The notes: generated from the letters alone by a model not told the origin. DNA of 64,000 bases from Toxonevra muliebris (GCA_963691655.1 OY829326.1:17472878-17536877); one strand, 5' to 3'. Shown: positions 22,858 to 35,320, numbered from the stretch's first letter. A program made the numbers and translations.

Positions 22858-24802
22858 TTATTCGCTACTTGTAGTAATGGGTTCAATTTTGATATTGCTG
22901 GAACTTATGTTACCGCCACCGCCACCGCCCCCACCCGCAGAGGAGGAAGAAATAGCGGTTGAAATTCCTGCTGACGTCGACTCAACAGTTGAACTGCTAA
23001 CAATGGTAGATGTTGTTGTGGGCGTAGCTACCGAAGACGATGCAGCGCTTACCAATTCGGCAATGTCCTCGGAAAAGAGACGGGAAGGAGAATAAATATT
23101 ACGACCACCACCGCCACCACCACTACGTGATAATGATGACTTATAGCCTATTTCGAGACCCAATTCGGTAAGAGGTGAGTGAAGCGGCGTTTCGCTAGGT
23201 GGGCTGCTACGACGACGCTCATGTGACGGGGAAGCAGACATTGATTTTGCTTTTGTTAGTGTGGAACTTGTGTGGGAAGATGATAACGATGTATTTGCGC
23301 CGGTTAAGGAACTAGTTGTTTGTAATTGATGTTGGTGCTGCTGTTGTTGTTGTTGCTGTTGGTGCTGAAGGTGCTGTTGTTGTTGCTGATGTTGTTGCTG
23401 TTGTTGTTGCTGATGATGATGTTGTTGATGATGATGATGTGTGGAAGTTGCTGTTGCTGATGCGGAAGCCGACGGATGAGACATGGAACTTGAACCGAAG
23501 CCGAGTACATGTGCGGGCGCATGCTGCTGCTGTTGTTGCTGGTGCAGCACATGTTGTTGTTGCATATGTAGTTGTTGTAATTGATGTTGCTGCTGTTGAT
23601 TAAGCATCGAATCGCAACGTCCACCTGGGCCGCCAACCATGTGCAATGCAACAGCCATGCTGGGCGGTAAATTAGGTAGCCCAGTTAAGCCGCTGCCACA
23701 CGGTGAAGGCGCATGTCGTGGACCAATGGACATAGGTCCAGATCCAGGATTTGAAGCTGAACTTAAAGCAGGCGAAATGCTGGCCTTAGGCAAAGGAATA
23801 CCACCGGGTCCAGGTCCGGGGCCAGGTATTTGAGCGCCACCTATACCCGTACCACCTGGACCCACACCTAAACCACCACCACCGGCACCAGCGGCTGCAG
23901 CTAAGTGCGGTTGTAGGTGCGGTGGTATATTGAAGAGATTTGGTCCAGGCCCTCCTGGGTTTTCTGTGTGCTGTTGATGCTGTACGGCGGCAGCCATTTG
24001 CATATGTTGGCGAATATTGTGCGCAACAGCAGCTACAGCCGCTGCGGTCGCTTCCTGCGACATTTGATCACCAGTTGGTGTGGGCATGCCATTCGGACAG
24101 GGGCCGGGATAATTCAACGGACCCTCCTGAAATGGGAAAACAGGCTGAAAAACATTTTATCATTAGTAAAAATTGAAGCCAATAGAAATGCGCCTCATGT
24201 ATTTCTCTTTGATGGCAAACATACCGAATGTCGGCCGTATGGTAAGTGCGCCAGGCCCTCTTCTTTCAGTTCCTTCGCATCACGAAATACCACCGTCTTA
24301 ATGACACCTTTGATATGCTCATCTGGCCAAATGCCGAGCAGTATGCGTTGCGGACGGCCTCTACCTTTGGGTCGTAAATCGGGCCCACCATCAATTGAAG
24401 GCCCTAGCATATTGTGCACTCGGTTGGCATACAATACAAACGTCGGGTATGGGATGTCATATTTGCGTGCAGCCTGCGACAGAGAGAGACCCTCCTTCAG
24501 CACACTAAAAATGGCTTCAGCCATAGTTTCCGGGCGCCATGATTTCAGGGGACCACGTTCGCGAAAACGCAAATGATGCATGAGATTCTGATTGGTATTC
24601 CAGCATTTTTGCCACATGGACTGCAGCTGGTACTGATAACTGTCTGCTGGTATGGGGACGGAGAGAGACAGAGAGATAGACAAGAGCAGACAAGTAACAA
24701 TTTTTGAGAAATGTGCAAGTGTGAAAAACACAGATACAAACCTGCAATAGACGATGAACTCGAGGCGCCCATCCAAGCATGTGAATTCTCCAACATTTTG
24801 GC
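22858..24802 (-). CDS. bab1: bric-a-brac transcription factor, last three exons (partial)
   Basis: Exons on the minus strand are 24802-24742, 24646-24225 and 24144-22858; acceptors are ttttgcag, ataccag and tttttcag, donors gtttgt and gtatgt. They give 589 codons plus stop, all in phase. The first exon reads AKMLENSHAWMGASSSSSIA. The second carries the conserved Bab domain: a pipsqueak-type HTH (SWRPETMAEAIFSVLKEG, LSLSQAARKYDIPYPTFVLY) and an AT-hook (RPKGRGRPQR). The last exon has MSQEATAAAVAAVAHNIRQ, long Gln/His tracts, SPSRLFSEDIAELV and a C-terminus IKIEPITTSSE as in fly Bab1. Bab proteins are nuclear BTB regulators of appendage segmentation, ovary morphogenesis and sex-specific abdominal pigmentation. 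The BTB exon is absent, so the gene continues right of the window. bab1 rather than bab2 is inferred from the tail and the Trio neighbour. Confidence 0.9.
23324..23602 (-). repeat. CAG/CAA/CAT repeat encoding Gln/His tracts in bab
   Basis: Interrupted CAG-CAA-CAT triplets inside the last bab exon encode several poly-Gln and poly-His runs. Such tracts are typical of fly transcription factors and are likely length-variable. They also create the spurious Val- and Asn-rich open frames in other frames here. Confidence 0.85.
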
Positions 24803-27073
24803 CTGCAAAAGAAGAAAAATACAAACGAAATTAATTGCATGAAAGCATAAATAAAAATATGTACGAGTAGCAAGTGCTAGAGTGCCACAATTTTCAACAT
24901 TCAACATTCATTGACTTGTTAAAATCGACCTATATAACGACGGAACATATTAATGCAAACTTCTCTCGCTCTCCTCTCCCCTCCCCTCCCATTCTCTACT
25001 TGCAATAACAGAAATACAATAAATGACTCTTAAGTTTTGCAACTAAATCGACTAATTGCATAACAAAGTAACATTTGTGCGGATGCGACTCTCATAGTTC
25101 TCCTCAGCTGGCTTGGTTCAGTTCAGTTCGGTGCTGGCGGATGGTTCGAGACTCGCCTGATATGCCAACACTTGTGAATATGTACAATTTTTATTTCGAA
25201 CGAAATAAAAAAAAACACATACAAAACAAAAAATTCTATGCAATTTCACTTGAAGAATTGCAAAAACAAAAATGCGACAACAACAACAACAATACATTCA
25301 TAATAAATAGAGCTACAAGCATAGAAAAAACAGAACAACAAAAACAACATGTAGAAGGTTGTTAGGCATACATTTACCTATATACTCACACACTCTCTCG
25401 ATGGCTTCCAAAGTACCATACCTGAATGTATTGGCGGTAAGGATGAGGGAGAGGTAAGTAAAGTGGTGCAGCAGGTAGGCAGTGTTTGCTACTATGTAGT
25501 GAACCTCTTAAAATGTTATTTACATATTAGCAAATAAAATTGGTAGTTAGTTTGAAATTGTAATTTATTATAAGAGGTTCTTGAAGTCGATTTTAAAAGG
25601 TTTAGAAGGGGTTTCCAAAGTGGGTTTCGCAGAGATTTAATATAATAAAATGAGATTGTGTGCGAATATTGAGTGCAGGAACATAACCTCATGCATATTT
25701 CGAATAATGAATGGTGTTTCTATTTAATTTATAATTTAAAAAGTTGTTGTTGCATATTTTTCTGTGGCAGTACCCGGATAAAGTAAAAAATAATTGAAAG
25801 TTACTCATACGACGAGTAGTTCCGTTTCTCAGCTTTTAACTTTGAACATATTCCTTTTTAAATTCTATTTTTATATTCATCTTGCTGGCATTTATCTAGT
25901 AGGAAACTTTAACATATCATGGCGTATTTATAGGTGTTCATGTTAAACATAACATTATAAACGATAACAAGTGTTCATCACATTACATTAAGAGCAATCC
26001 ACTTGTCCTGCATTTTTGTATGTGTAATGCTACTGTGTTATTAGAGGAGGTTCTTGAAAATATTTAATATAATTTCTTTTTTGTTATTAGTTTTATTCTT
26101 TGCCTACCTATTGGCTAGGTGAAGATGAGCCAGCCATGCGATACAAACATACATACAAAAATACATATAAATTGTACTTAAAATTATCTCTGCTTATGAT
26201 TGCTTGTGTCTACCTCTTTGTACATTATATGTAAGTAGATCAGGAGCTCAGTTGTGTAGACATAACTACTACTACTAAGTAAATGTAAGTGTCCGTCTAA
26301 AAGTGCGACTTGAAATTGTTTTTTTTTTTCTTATATTTTAACACTTTTATAGTTGCAAGACATGCACAGATTATGGATTTGATTTGTTATTACTTTTTTT
26401 TTTGTTGAATTGCTTTTTTGATTCGCTTTATTAAATTGTATATTATTTTCCATATGTGCCTAGAATATTTTATATGCATTTCTAAAATTACTTAATTTTC
26501 TGTAAATTTATTGTAGAGTTTTATTATATACTATGGTAATGTTTCCATAACTAGAGTGTTATTTTTGTAACTTGTCTGATATTTTATTTTTTTCTATATA
26601 AACTATATAATTTTATTGTAATTTAAAGCATTCAGTTATAATAACTTAATTTATTATGATCGGTTTAGTTTAGTGCAGTAAACCGGTGAATGAAAGGTTC
26701 TATGTTTTTAGGTTAAGTTGAGTAGTTGAGCGGAGAAAACCAAATAGAGCAAAGTGCATTTTGAGACCGATTTTATGTCAATTATTTCATTCCAAGGTCT
26801 ATGGTATCTTTGCTTTTTAACTGCTTGAGGTATCGGTAAAAAAGTCGAGAAATTTATGAAACTTAAACCTAACAAATTTCTCATCAATTTACAGGTACTA
26901 GATGTACTAAGAAGCCAAAGTTTCTTATCCATCAAATAACTACTGTAGGTGCTACAGCTGCTCATAGTCGAGTGACTTCATGCAAAATTTTATGATTGTA
27001 TACAATTCTTAAATATACATTTTTTGTCGAAACATTCTATAGTCTCATGTGTTATATTAATATTTTCTTATAG
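24803..27073. other. bab intron, first part
   Basis: Intronic by position (upstream of the acceptor at 24803 on the minus strand). AT-rich with microsatellite-like tracts (ct-rich at 24965-24995, caa repeats at 25275-25290). No gene recognised. Confidence 0.5.
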
Positions 27074-28322
27074 GACCTATATGATCTATTGTACGTCCCT
27101 CTTCTCTATCTAGTCTGATTTGTCTAGAGTGCCTCATCCAGTCCAGTCTCCCTCAAGAATTTGAGTATTGCGCCCGGATCTATGGATGCTGGTTGTGTAC
27201 TGGGCACTTCGTATAAGTATACCCAGATATCAGGATCAGTGCTCCACACTGAGCTAAAATATGTTCTGATGATTCATCTACTTCATTACAAAACCCACAT
27301 ATTGAGCTTTCCTCAACTCCTATTTGGCAAAGGTGTCCTCTGAACCCGCAGTGCCCAGTCAGAATACCACCTAATATACGCAGATTGTCTTTTTTTTTTT
27401 TGAGACCAATGCAGAATGCGTATCTATTCTTGTTATAGTTACCTAGAAGCGTTTTGGATTGCCTCAGTCCCGGAAGATTATTAAAGAGTTCTTGGCTCTT
27501 GTTCTTCTCTTCTTGCCTGAGTACTTCCCTGATTACGCTTTCTCCTATTCCACAGAAAGGTTCAGGTCCCACGAAAGTGGTCGCTGCTTCCTTTCTAACA
27601 AGCTCATCTGACTGTTCATTACCCTCTATTCCTAAATGTCCAGGGACCCAACATAGAGTGACTTTATTGTCCTTGCCCAGTTGATTGAGCTTGCTCAAAC
27701 AATCCCACACCTATTTAGAGGCGATCTCAGAGGAGCATAATGCTCGAATGGCTGCCTGGATATCCGACATGATAGCGATATCTTGCCGTTTGTACTTCCT
27801 ATCTAGATTGAATTGCACACTTTTATCGATAGCGTGAATTTCAGCTTGAAAGATGCTAGGATACTTCCCCATCGGCTGAAAGTGTTTGATTCTTGGCCCA
27901 GTTCCATCCTCGGTTCTTGACCCATCTGTATACCACTTAATCGTGTATTCTTTGAGTGTGTAATTATGTTTTACACTCTGCCATTCATTCTTACCACTAA
28001 GTTTGCCATAAAGTGTTTCTCAAAACTATACTGTTTGTCCATTCTGTCCTGGGGACAGTCCAAGAGATAGTTGTCTTTTGCCGGGTTATCTCGGTTTTCA
28101 GGCCTTGTAGATTGCCCCGTTAACCTTTTATTCTTGTTCCTCTTACGATTGCTGCCTTGGAGGTACCCTCTATCACGAGGTGTAATGGAGTGAGCTCAAA
28201 TAGTACCTTCAATGCAGCAGTCGGACATGTTCTCATAGCTCTCGTTATACAGATACATGCCTACCTTTGAACTTTTCCTAATTTAGCTTTCGCTGTTTTT
28301 AGTTGAGATCTCCTTGCCTCCT
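27074..28322 (-). mobile_element. 5'-truncated RNase H-type LINE, copy 1 of a second family
   Basis: On the minus strand, from about 28305: LKTAKAKLGKVQR, then ACICITRAMRTCPTAALKVL and FELTPLHLVIEGTSKAA (post-RT region). RNase H follows: YTDGSRT, FQAEIHAID, MSDIQAA and WVPGHLGIEGNEQSDEL. The tail has a Cys/His knuckle (CGFCNEVDESSEHILAQC). It has several stops, a T-run at 27391-27401 inside the coding region and frameshifts, so it is dead. The 3' end at GACCTAT (27074) is shared with the copy at 39094. Confidence 0.8.
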
Positions 28323-29198
28323 TAATTGGTTAAAATCACTTAACTTTTTTGGTGTTGCTGGTATAAAACTCATACCACAAACCTATAAAAAATATTATAT
28401 GGCGTATAAAAAAGACAAAGTAATGTGATTTTTCTTAGAAAGTTAAGAACAGATTTTTGACCTGACTGATTTCTTTTTGCTTGCTTCAATTAATTCAATT
28501 TCATGCATAAAATGTACGAATTATGTACGCTAGTAAGGATTTTTCATCATTTGCCTGGATTTTATACCATACCCTTGCGCAATATCCACCGAAAAAAAAA
28601 TGTTTTCCCCAATTGTATTATTAAATAAGTAAATTGATTAAAATAGAAAAGATTTTCATTTATTGTTTACGGTTTCGGTAAAGTGTTCAATGGTTATATC
28701 CGGACAAAGATGATGAAAAACGCAATTTCAAGTCTATATTACAGTATAAGGTTTACAATAGATCTAATATTATACTTAAGAACTTCACACGTGTCCATGT
28801 GAAATATGAACTCAACCATTCAAACAATCAAAAAAATTATAAATATGATAGGTAAATTCATACTAAACCCATGGTAATAAATATACTTCCACTATAAAGT
28901 ATTCAGTGGAAAATCACTATTGCAACAAGTTAAAGGTATTGTTAATTGCTTTGTATATATCTTGTACTGTTTCTTTATGTTCTTGTTTCGATTTAATTTG
29001 AATTTGAATGTTTAACCAGAAGGAAATAATTATACTTCCAAATGATGCAAGCTTTACTTTAACAAATTTAACGGACAACGCATTGTAGACATTGCGCAAG
29101 CATTCCACCACAAGTTATTTGAAAAATTTTACTTGTAAGTCATTGTCAAGAAAAATGGGGCATGGTAACCATTTTCTGCGGAAGAAATTGGAGAAATA
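28323..29198. other. bab intron, no feature recognised
   Basis: AT-rich sequence between the LINE fragment and the Tc1-like fossil. Part of the right side may be the untranslated leader of that Tc1 element. Confidence 0.4.
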
Positions 29199-30690
29199 AT
29201 GCCTCATAAAAAATGGGGAATGTCTAATCGCGAAATTGCATGAAGTATTAACATATCACACCAAGGCCGTATTTAGGGGCGGGGGGGGGAAATTTGGGGG
29301 TTCCCACTCCCCCCCCCGAAATGTGGAAACTTTATTCGAATTTTTGAGATTAATTGCCAATGGATGGAAAAAAAAGTCAAAATAAAATCTATTTAACGAT
29401 ATTTTTTACTTCCATCGGTTTTTTTTTCTAAAAAGTCAAATATAAAAAATAAATTTGAAATCTTAGTTACACTATGCTATCAAATCCGATTTGTTTTCTT
29501 CGACATGAGGTTTGACTACGGATTCAAAAAGAAAAGGTGATACTGAGCACTCCTGCATTCATAGTTTTTCTGGGTCAGTAACTCTTTTTGATTTAAGGTT
29601 TCGTCCTGAATCAGTTTGAAAAGTTTTAAAATTAATAAAAATAGCAAAAATTATCGGATCCTTGTAAAATAAGACTTGCTTGAACCCCATTTTTTTCCTT
29701 AAACGTGACGTGATGGGAAGTTTTTGACCTCAGATTTGTGTTCAACGTGAAAAATTCTTTAGCAGAAACTCCATCTTATTAGCGAAACCAATGCAGTTTA
29801 GGAGGCAATCTCAAAATATAATTAATTTTTTAATTATTCCTCAGAGCACCACGGCTAGAAAGATCTCTTTCAATGCTGTGACTTAACGAATTTAGGGAAT
29901 ATAAGCCAACCTCATCCGGGTTCCTTATCATTGATAATGGCTCAAATTCCCAATGATGATCATTTGAAAAAAATGAGCCTCTACAATTTCTGGTAATTTT
30001 TTTGAGGTTGGGTACATCATCAGTAGTGGGAAGTCAATGAGTTAATGAAATTATGTCCCTTACGATAAAAAAAGCACTAGAATGCAGAGTGAAAAATATT
30101 TATTTGAAAAAATTAAATTTGATTATTCTGGGAATTTTTTGTCACTTTTGGCCATTTTTTTGAAGTTAAGATTAAAAAAAATCGGAAAATTTTTCCTAAA
30201 ATTTTAATTTTATAGGGCCCATCAAATGTATCATTGATTTAATTTATTGTATTTCAAAATTAGTTTGATAAAAATTATTTATGAATATTTGCTGAAAACC
30301 CCCCCAACCCCCCCCCCCTCCCCCCCTCGAAAACAAAATTTCTGGCTACGGCCCTGTATCACACGTAGGCGTGGTAAACATCAAAAAAAGGAAGTTGATA
30401 TATGCCAAAATAAAGCGGCTTGGACGACTTATAATCATGAATACACTGAAAAAAACGGAGATTGTCAAAGCTACGAGCTTCAAAAAACTTATTATATTTG
30501 AAATTCGAAGTGATTTAGATTGAAATATTTTCACAAGACGTATTGGAAACATTTTGCATGATTGCAAACATCTTACAATAAGGGTTAGCTTCCCCTAAAC
30601 ACTCATTCCAAAAAGGCAGGTTTTGAATTCGCAACATCACATTTGTAATGGACCGGTCAATGCGAAACCATTATTTTTGGCAACGAAAAA
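29199..30690 (+). mobile_element. Tc1-like transposase fossil (N-terminal half), split by a hAT-type element
   Basis: The ATG at 29199 opens MPHKKWGMSNREIA, stop, SINISHV. Removing 29262-30364 continues the frame as GVVNIKKRKLIYAKIKRLGR, then LIIMNTLKKTEIVKATS and RRIGNILHDCKHLTIRVSFP. This matches the paired-like DNA-binding half of Tc1 transposases. There are in-frame stops, and the catalytic half is missing before the mariner at 30741. Confidence 0.65.
29262..30356. mobile_element. hAT-type non-autonomous element, copy A
   Basis: It starts CAAGGCCGTATTTAGG and ends in the reverse complement of CAGGGCCGTAGCCAG. It is flanked by perfect 8-bp duplications TATCACAC at 29254-29261 and 30357-30364, the hAT signature. 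The ends carry subterminal G-runs (29281-29289) and C-runs (30298-30326). No transposase frame. The inner part from about 29392 is repeated at 53007-53864. Confidence 0.8.
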
Positions 30691-30740
30691 CGTACACATT
30701 AGATGTTCCTGAGTGTTATAACCTTTTTTGGTACTATATA

Positions 30741-31839
30741 TTGGGAGTATGAATGTATAAACTCGTAATTGTGACTAACTTCATATCTATCATACGCGCA
30801 ATTTTTTTGACATTGACAGCTATTCTATCTCGAAGAGCGCCAAAAATACTATAAGAATTGATCTGTCAAATAATTTTCATAATTTTACAAAAGTGTTTTA
30901 CTATAGCTGAAAATGTCGAATTTCGTGCCAACAAAACAACATTTGCGGGAAGTTTTAATTTGCTTCTTCCATTTAAAGGAAAACGCAACTGAAGCACATT
31001 GTTTACTCACTGAAGCTTATCCTGACTGTGCTATGGACGTTAGAATGTGTCAGGTGTGGTATGCCCCTTTCAAAAGTGATGATTTTGATGTTGAAGACAG
31101 GGAACGTTCAGGCAGCCCGAAGAAGTTCGAAGATGAAGAACTGAAGGCATCACTCGAAGAAGATTCATGTCAAACGCAACAAGAACTTGCAGAACCTTTA
31201 GGAGCTGATCAATCCACCATTTCTAAACGATTAAAAGCATTGGGAATGATTCAAAAGCAAGAATAGTAGGTGCCGTACGAATTGAAGCCGAGAGACGTCG
31301 AACGACGATTTTTCACATGTGAACTGCTGATTGAACGACAGAAAAGAAAGAGTTTTCTGCATCGTATTATGACTGGCGATGAAAAGTGGATATGTTACGA
31401 TAACCCAAAGCGTAAAACATCAACGGCAAAGCCTAACATCCATGGATCCAAGCGCATGCTGTGTATTTGGTGGGATATGAAGGGTGTCGTGTATTATGAG
31501 CTGTTGAAACCGAATGAAACGATCACTGGCGACCGCTACCGACTACAATTGATGCGTTTGAGCCGAGCATTAAAGGATAAGAGGCCAGAATATGAGAAAA
31601 GACACGACGAAGTTATTCTTCAGCACGCCAATGCTCGGCCGCATGTTGCAAGGCAAGTAAAAACATACTTGGAAACGCTGAAATGGGAAGTGCTACCCCA
31701 CCCGCCGTATTCTCCAGACATTGCTCCTTCTGATTACCACTTGTTCCGATCGATGACACATGGCCTGGCTGAACAGCACTTCCGTTCTTTCGAAGAACTC
31801 AAAAAATGGGTCGATTCGTGGATAGCCTCAAAAGATGAG
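30741..31839 (+). mobile_element. mariner transposon, mauritiana-like, copy 2 (3' truncated)
   Basis: TA at 30739-30740 precedes the terminal repeat TTGGGAGTATGAATGTATAA, the same as the 5' end of copy 1. Similarity to copy 1 stops inside the last coding part at about 31839 (ASKDE), so the 3' end and right terminal repeat are missing. Orientation is opposite to copy 1. Confidence 0.85.
30913..31839 (+). pseudogene. mariner transposase with tandem stops and lost catalytic Asp
   Basis: It starts MSFNVPTKQ-type (MSNFVPTKQHLREVLICFFH) at 30913. Compared with copy 1: GGA-AAT-TGG became GAA-TAG-TAG (stops at 31264-31269); 30 bp are deleted in frame after PKRK, near 31412; and the second catalytic Asp is changed (QHANARPH in place of QHDNARPH, near 31624). 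The first and third Asp (TGDEKW, SPDIAPSD) remain. The last ~17 codons come from unrelated flanking DNA. Confidence 0.9.
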
Positions 31840-33729
31840 TCTAATAATGGAAGTATAATTATTTCCTATGAAGCTTTTTTAAAGTTTTGAATTTAATGCA
31901 TTTAAGTAAAAGTGTTATATTTATTATTTTCGTATTTATTGAATAAAACTTTGTACTTACTAATTATTATAAAATGAATTAGGAATAAATGAAAATCTTA
32001 CAAAAAATCGTATACTTATTACCATGTGTGTATATTCCTAATTGTTTAATATAAATAAGCACTTTCTTGGGAAAATGTTTATTAATTAAAAAAAGTAATT
32101 TTTATAATTAACGAAAATTTATGCACAACTGCCGGACAGATGTGCGACAGCATCATCATCATCATCATCGCCATCGATTTGGAGTAATCAGTGTAATGCA
32201 TCTGTGCATCAAAGACACCAAAGCTGTTACGTACGGCCATACACTTAATGCATAAATACATGTACACATACAAACAAACATTTGCACATACATATATACG
32301 CGCACATATACTTAATACGAAAACTAATGCTAAATATGAGCGAGAGCATATCGGCCTACTATAAAATGTAAATAAATAATTTATTACAGTGGGCATTACT
32401 AACGACGCTCATTGCAGCTGTGTTACCGCTACGATATTGCTGCTGCTGACGCATTACCCCTTTCCCGATGTCGTTGAAGTTGAAGCTATACATACATTTT
32501 ATAGTAACAACATTTCAAATCATTTGACAACTCAGATGCAATGTCGTCGTCGTTGTCATGGCATTGGTGCATTAGCAGCAGCACTACCAGCATAAATATT
32601 ATGCGTGTATATTATTCGCTAAAGTAGAGCGAGTTAGCGAGAAAGAACGTGCAATGAGCGAGTGTTAAAGTAAACGATAACTCGGCTCTGTTGTAGACGG
32701 TGACGGATAAACGTTGTATCTAGTTTGGGTGGGCGGAGAAGAGAGGAGAAAAGTGGAGTTCAGGAAGTGAACGCGAAATTAAACGACGAAACGACGTTGA
32801 CCACGTTTCGGTTTAAATCAAAGCGAAGCGCAGCACTACAAAATGCATGCATTGTTAATAACAATAATAATACTCATACACTCATACACACCAACACACA
32901 GACATACATACAAACATATATAACACACAGTGTGACCAAAGTAGCCAAGTGCAATGAACGAAATATTTATATATGCAGAAGAGGTGGTGATGACGATGGT
33001 ACAGATGGCAATAAGCGAGAGAGAGAGAGAGAGAAACGAGCTGCATTCGCTGTAGATTGGCGCTTAGATTCTCCACTATAACTATAGCAATTCTTGTTGT
33101 TATTACTGTGTATGTGTATGTAAGTATATGTTTGAATACAAACACAGCGCATTCAATTGCAAAATGAAGTTTAAATAATAAAATCAAATTCAATCAATCA
33201 ATCGCAAATTAACAAACTGACAATTGCCAAGAATCGATCATTTTACATAATTTAAAAGTTTTTGAAGCTCTCTTTGGAGCATGCAAGTATATGGAGTAGG
33301 AGTACAGTACAGTATGGGAGTAGATGAAGAAGTTTTTATTATACAAAATATAATCAAATGAATTTACATTGAAAATATTTATGTGGTAGCATATACCAAT
33401 TCGGATGGATGGCTTTGTCTCCATCTCTCAGAATACTGTTTGACTAAACCTTTTCATACATAAAATTCATTTTGATTCTTTCGAATTTTCTAAAAAATCT
33501 TTTAGAAAATGTAATTTTGTGTAAGGAATTGTAGTTCTTACAAATCGAATGATCTTGGCGGACTGCAATTTTCTTGCGGCCTCATATGGAGTGGGCGTAC
33601 TTTTTTTCATATTTTTATTTCTCATATTTGTATGAAACATTTCAAAGGAATATTTTCTGAAATTTCTTCTAACGGTTAATAATAGTAAGTGCAGAGATTT
33701 TTGCCAAAAGAAAAAAGGTTTATATCTTT
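31840..33729. other. bab intron with a less AT-rich, GAGA-containing segment
   Basis: No coding region supported. The part 32590-33080 is less AT-rich than its surroundings and contains gagcgag/gcgag words and a (GA)9 run. It could be a regulatory segment, but nothing decisive is visible. Confidence 0.35.
33017..33034. repeat. (GA)9 run
   Basis: Uninterrupted GA dinucleotides. These are potential GAGA-factor sites or a plain microsatellite. Confidence 0.6.
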
Positions 33730-33913
33730 CAAAGGTTAATTTATTTGTTTTAGGTGGCTCTGGCTTTAAGCGGTTTCAACTATTTTTTGACGTAGAATAT
33801 TTTCTGGTAGTCGTTCAAAGGTTAATTTCTTTGAAAAAAAGGACAAAGGTGGTTTTGCACTTAAGTGATCCCAACTATTTTTTGTTGGTAAACATTATTT
33901 TCGAAGACGTTAT
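33730..33913. repeat. diverged tandem duplication (~90-bp units)
   Basis: Units 33730-33815 and 33816-33913 both begin CAAAGGTTAATTT, carry AGGTGG, then CAACTATTTTTTG, then a similar ATTTTC...GTT end. Indels separate the units. Confidence 0.6.
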
Positions 33914-34079
33914 AGGTTTCGTGACCATTTATAAGAAGTATTCTCTTCAGATAATACTCCGAAAGTAAAGTAGGGAGATGTGGCACAAGTAAATATTTGG
34001 TGTTTTCATGATGAACATCTCTTTCAGACTTGATGCATGCCTGAATTAAAATTATTTGTTTTTATTAGTACCGCATATA

Positions 34080-34390
34080 CAGTTCGACTCTATAATAAAC
34101 TTCTATATAATGAGGTTCTCCCTGCTACGAATTAATTACAAGAGTAGCTGTGTTCGTTCGTTCTACTTTTAGTGAGTTTAAATCTCCTTATAACGAAATT
34201 TCATATAACGAATTTTCTTTTATAACGAACCATTTTTGTAGTTGTAAATTGAGCTCCCATGAGTTTTTGATCTCTTCAATGAAACTTCGTATCGAGAAAA
34301 ATATTTGGGGGATCCCCAAACGTGAAAAATTACAATTGCAATAAAAAAAAACAAAGTTCCATTACTAACGAATTTGACAGCAGTTGCCTG
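34080..34390. mobile_element. putative pogo/Tigger-type MITE
   Basis: CAG...CTG ends with TA directly outside (34078-34079, 34391-34392). The left part reads CAGTTCGACTCTATAATAAA and contains three (T)ATAACGAA words near 34190-34225. Terminal inverted similarity beyond CAG is weak. Confidence 0.4.
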
Positions 34391-34802
34391 TATTCAGTGA
34401 TCAAATTGAAAATTACTGATTACTTTAATTAAATTAGTCGAGAGTATTTATATTGATGTTGTTTCTCATTTGTTAGAAGATGCTGTTTAGCAATTTGTAT
34501 TAATCTCATAATAATCATTATAAAGTAGTCTTCACTTGTTTCAAATTTATTTAGACAAGATAATCTGCCATTTCCTGCCAACAGTTTATGTCAGGTTAGG
34601 ATCAAATGATTGTGGTTTACTTAGAATAAAAGATCTATTTTTGTCAGCTAAGTTTATCTAGCTCTAATTTCTTGCTAACCATTTTGACGCTTTAACGAAT
34701 ATAAGTCCCTAATATCAGTCGATTTAAGAATAGAAGTGGTTGAAATGAAACTAGATTAAAGTCTTCCTTTGACAAGAGCTTGATAATTACAAAGAAGGTT
34801 AA

Positions 34803-35316
34803 CTCTTTCATACCCAATGTTGCGTATATGCAACATTCACTTTTATGGATCATAAGTAAAATGTTTGCAAGATATTACTTTTAACGTTATTTGTATTCGG
34901 TTCTGTTAGGTATTCTTCACGTTTGCTAATTGCCGAATATTTGAAATGTCTTGCTTAAGTAATTTTTTTTTAATGTTTTGTCTTTGAAGTCCAGCAAAAA
35001 ACCTGAGTGCAAAAATTTTTAATAAAATCTTTTGCACTATTTTTTGAAAAATAATGCATTAAATTATTACTAACCGGAAATTTTTTTTATCAGATATGTT
35101 TATAAAAGATAAGAGAATATGAAAATCAAAAAATTGGAGAAAAGGAGTTATCCAGTGGTTGTCTACAGCTTTATAGCTCTGTTTTTTAACCTTTAAATAA
35201 CGGATAAACAAATCAATGCAGAAGCAAGAAATTTGGTGTCATGATTGTGATAAGTAACTATAATTTCACAACAAATGGTCTCTCTTAAGCCCCATTATAA
35301 TTCGGGCGTCAAAGGA
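34803..35316. mobile_element. TTAA-flanked MITE (piggyBac-type), copy A
   Basis: TTAA lies at 34799-34802 and 35317-35320. The left end is CTCTTTCATACCC followed by a subterminal palindrome ATGTTGCGTATATGCAACAT. The right end, reverse complemented, is TCCTTTGACGCCCGAATTA. There is no coding frame. Copy B at 57134 has the same ends in inverted orientation. Confidence 0.75.
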
Positions 35317-35320
35317 TTAA

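Noticed and set aside
23304..23833. Val-, Asn- and Gly-rich open frames in other frames of the bab exon
   Set aside because: They are shadows of the CAG/CAA repeat and of the true bab reading frame.
23917..24576. 219-codon plus-strand open frame
   Set aside because: It is antisense to two bab exons and their intron; the sense strand has the conserved Bab domain and proper splice sites.
24517..24907. Minus-strand frames extending through 24647-24741
   Set aside because: This is read-through of a short bab intron; GT-AG sites with matching phase join the flanking exons.
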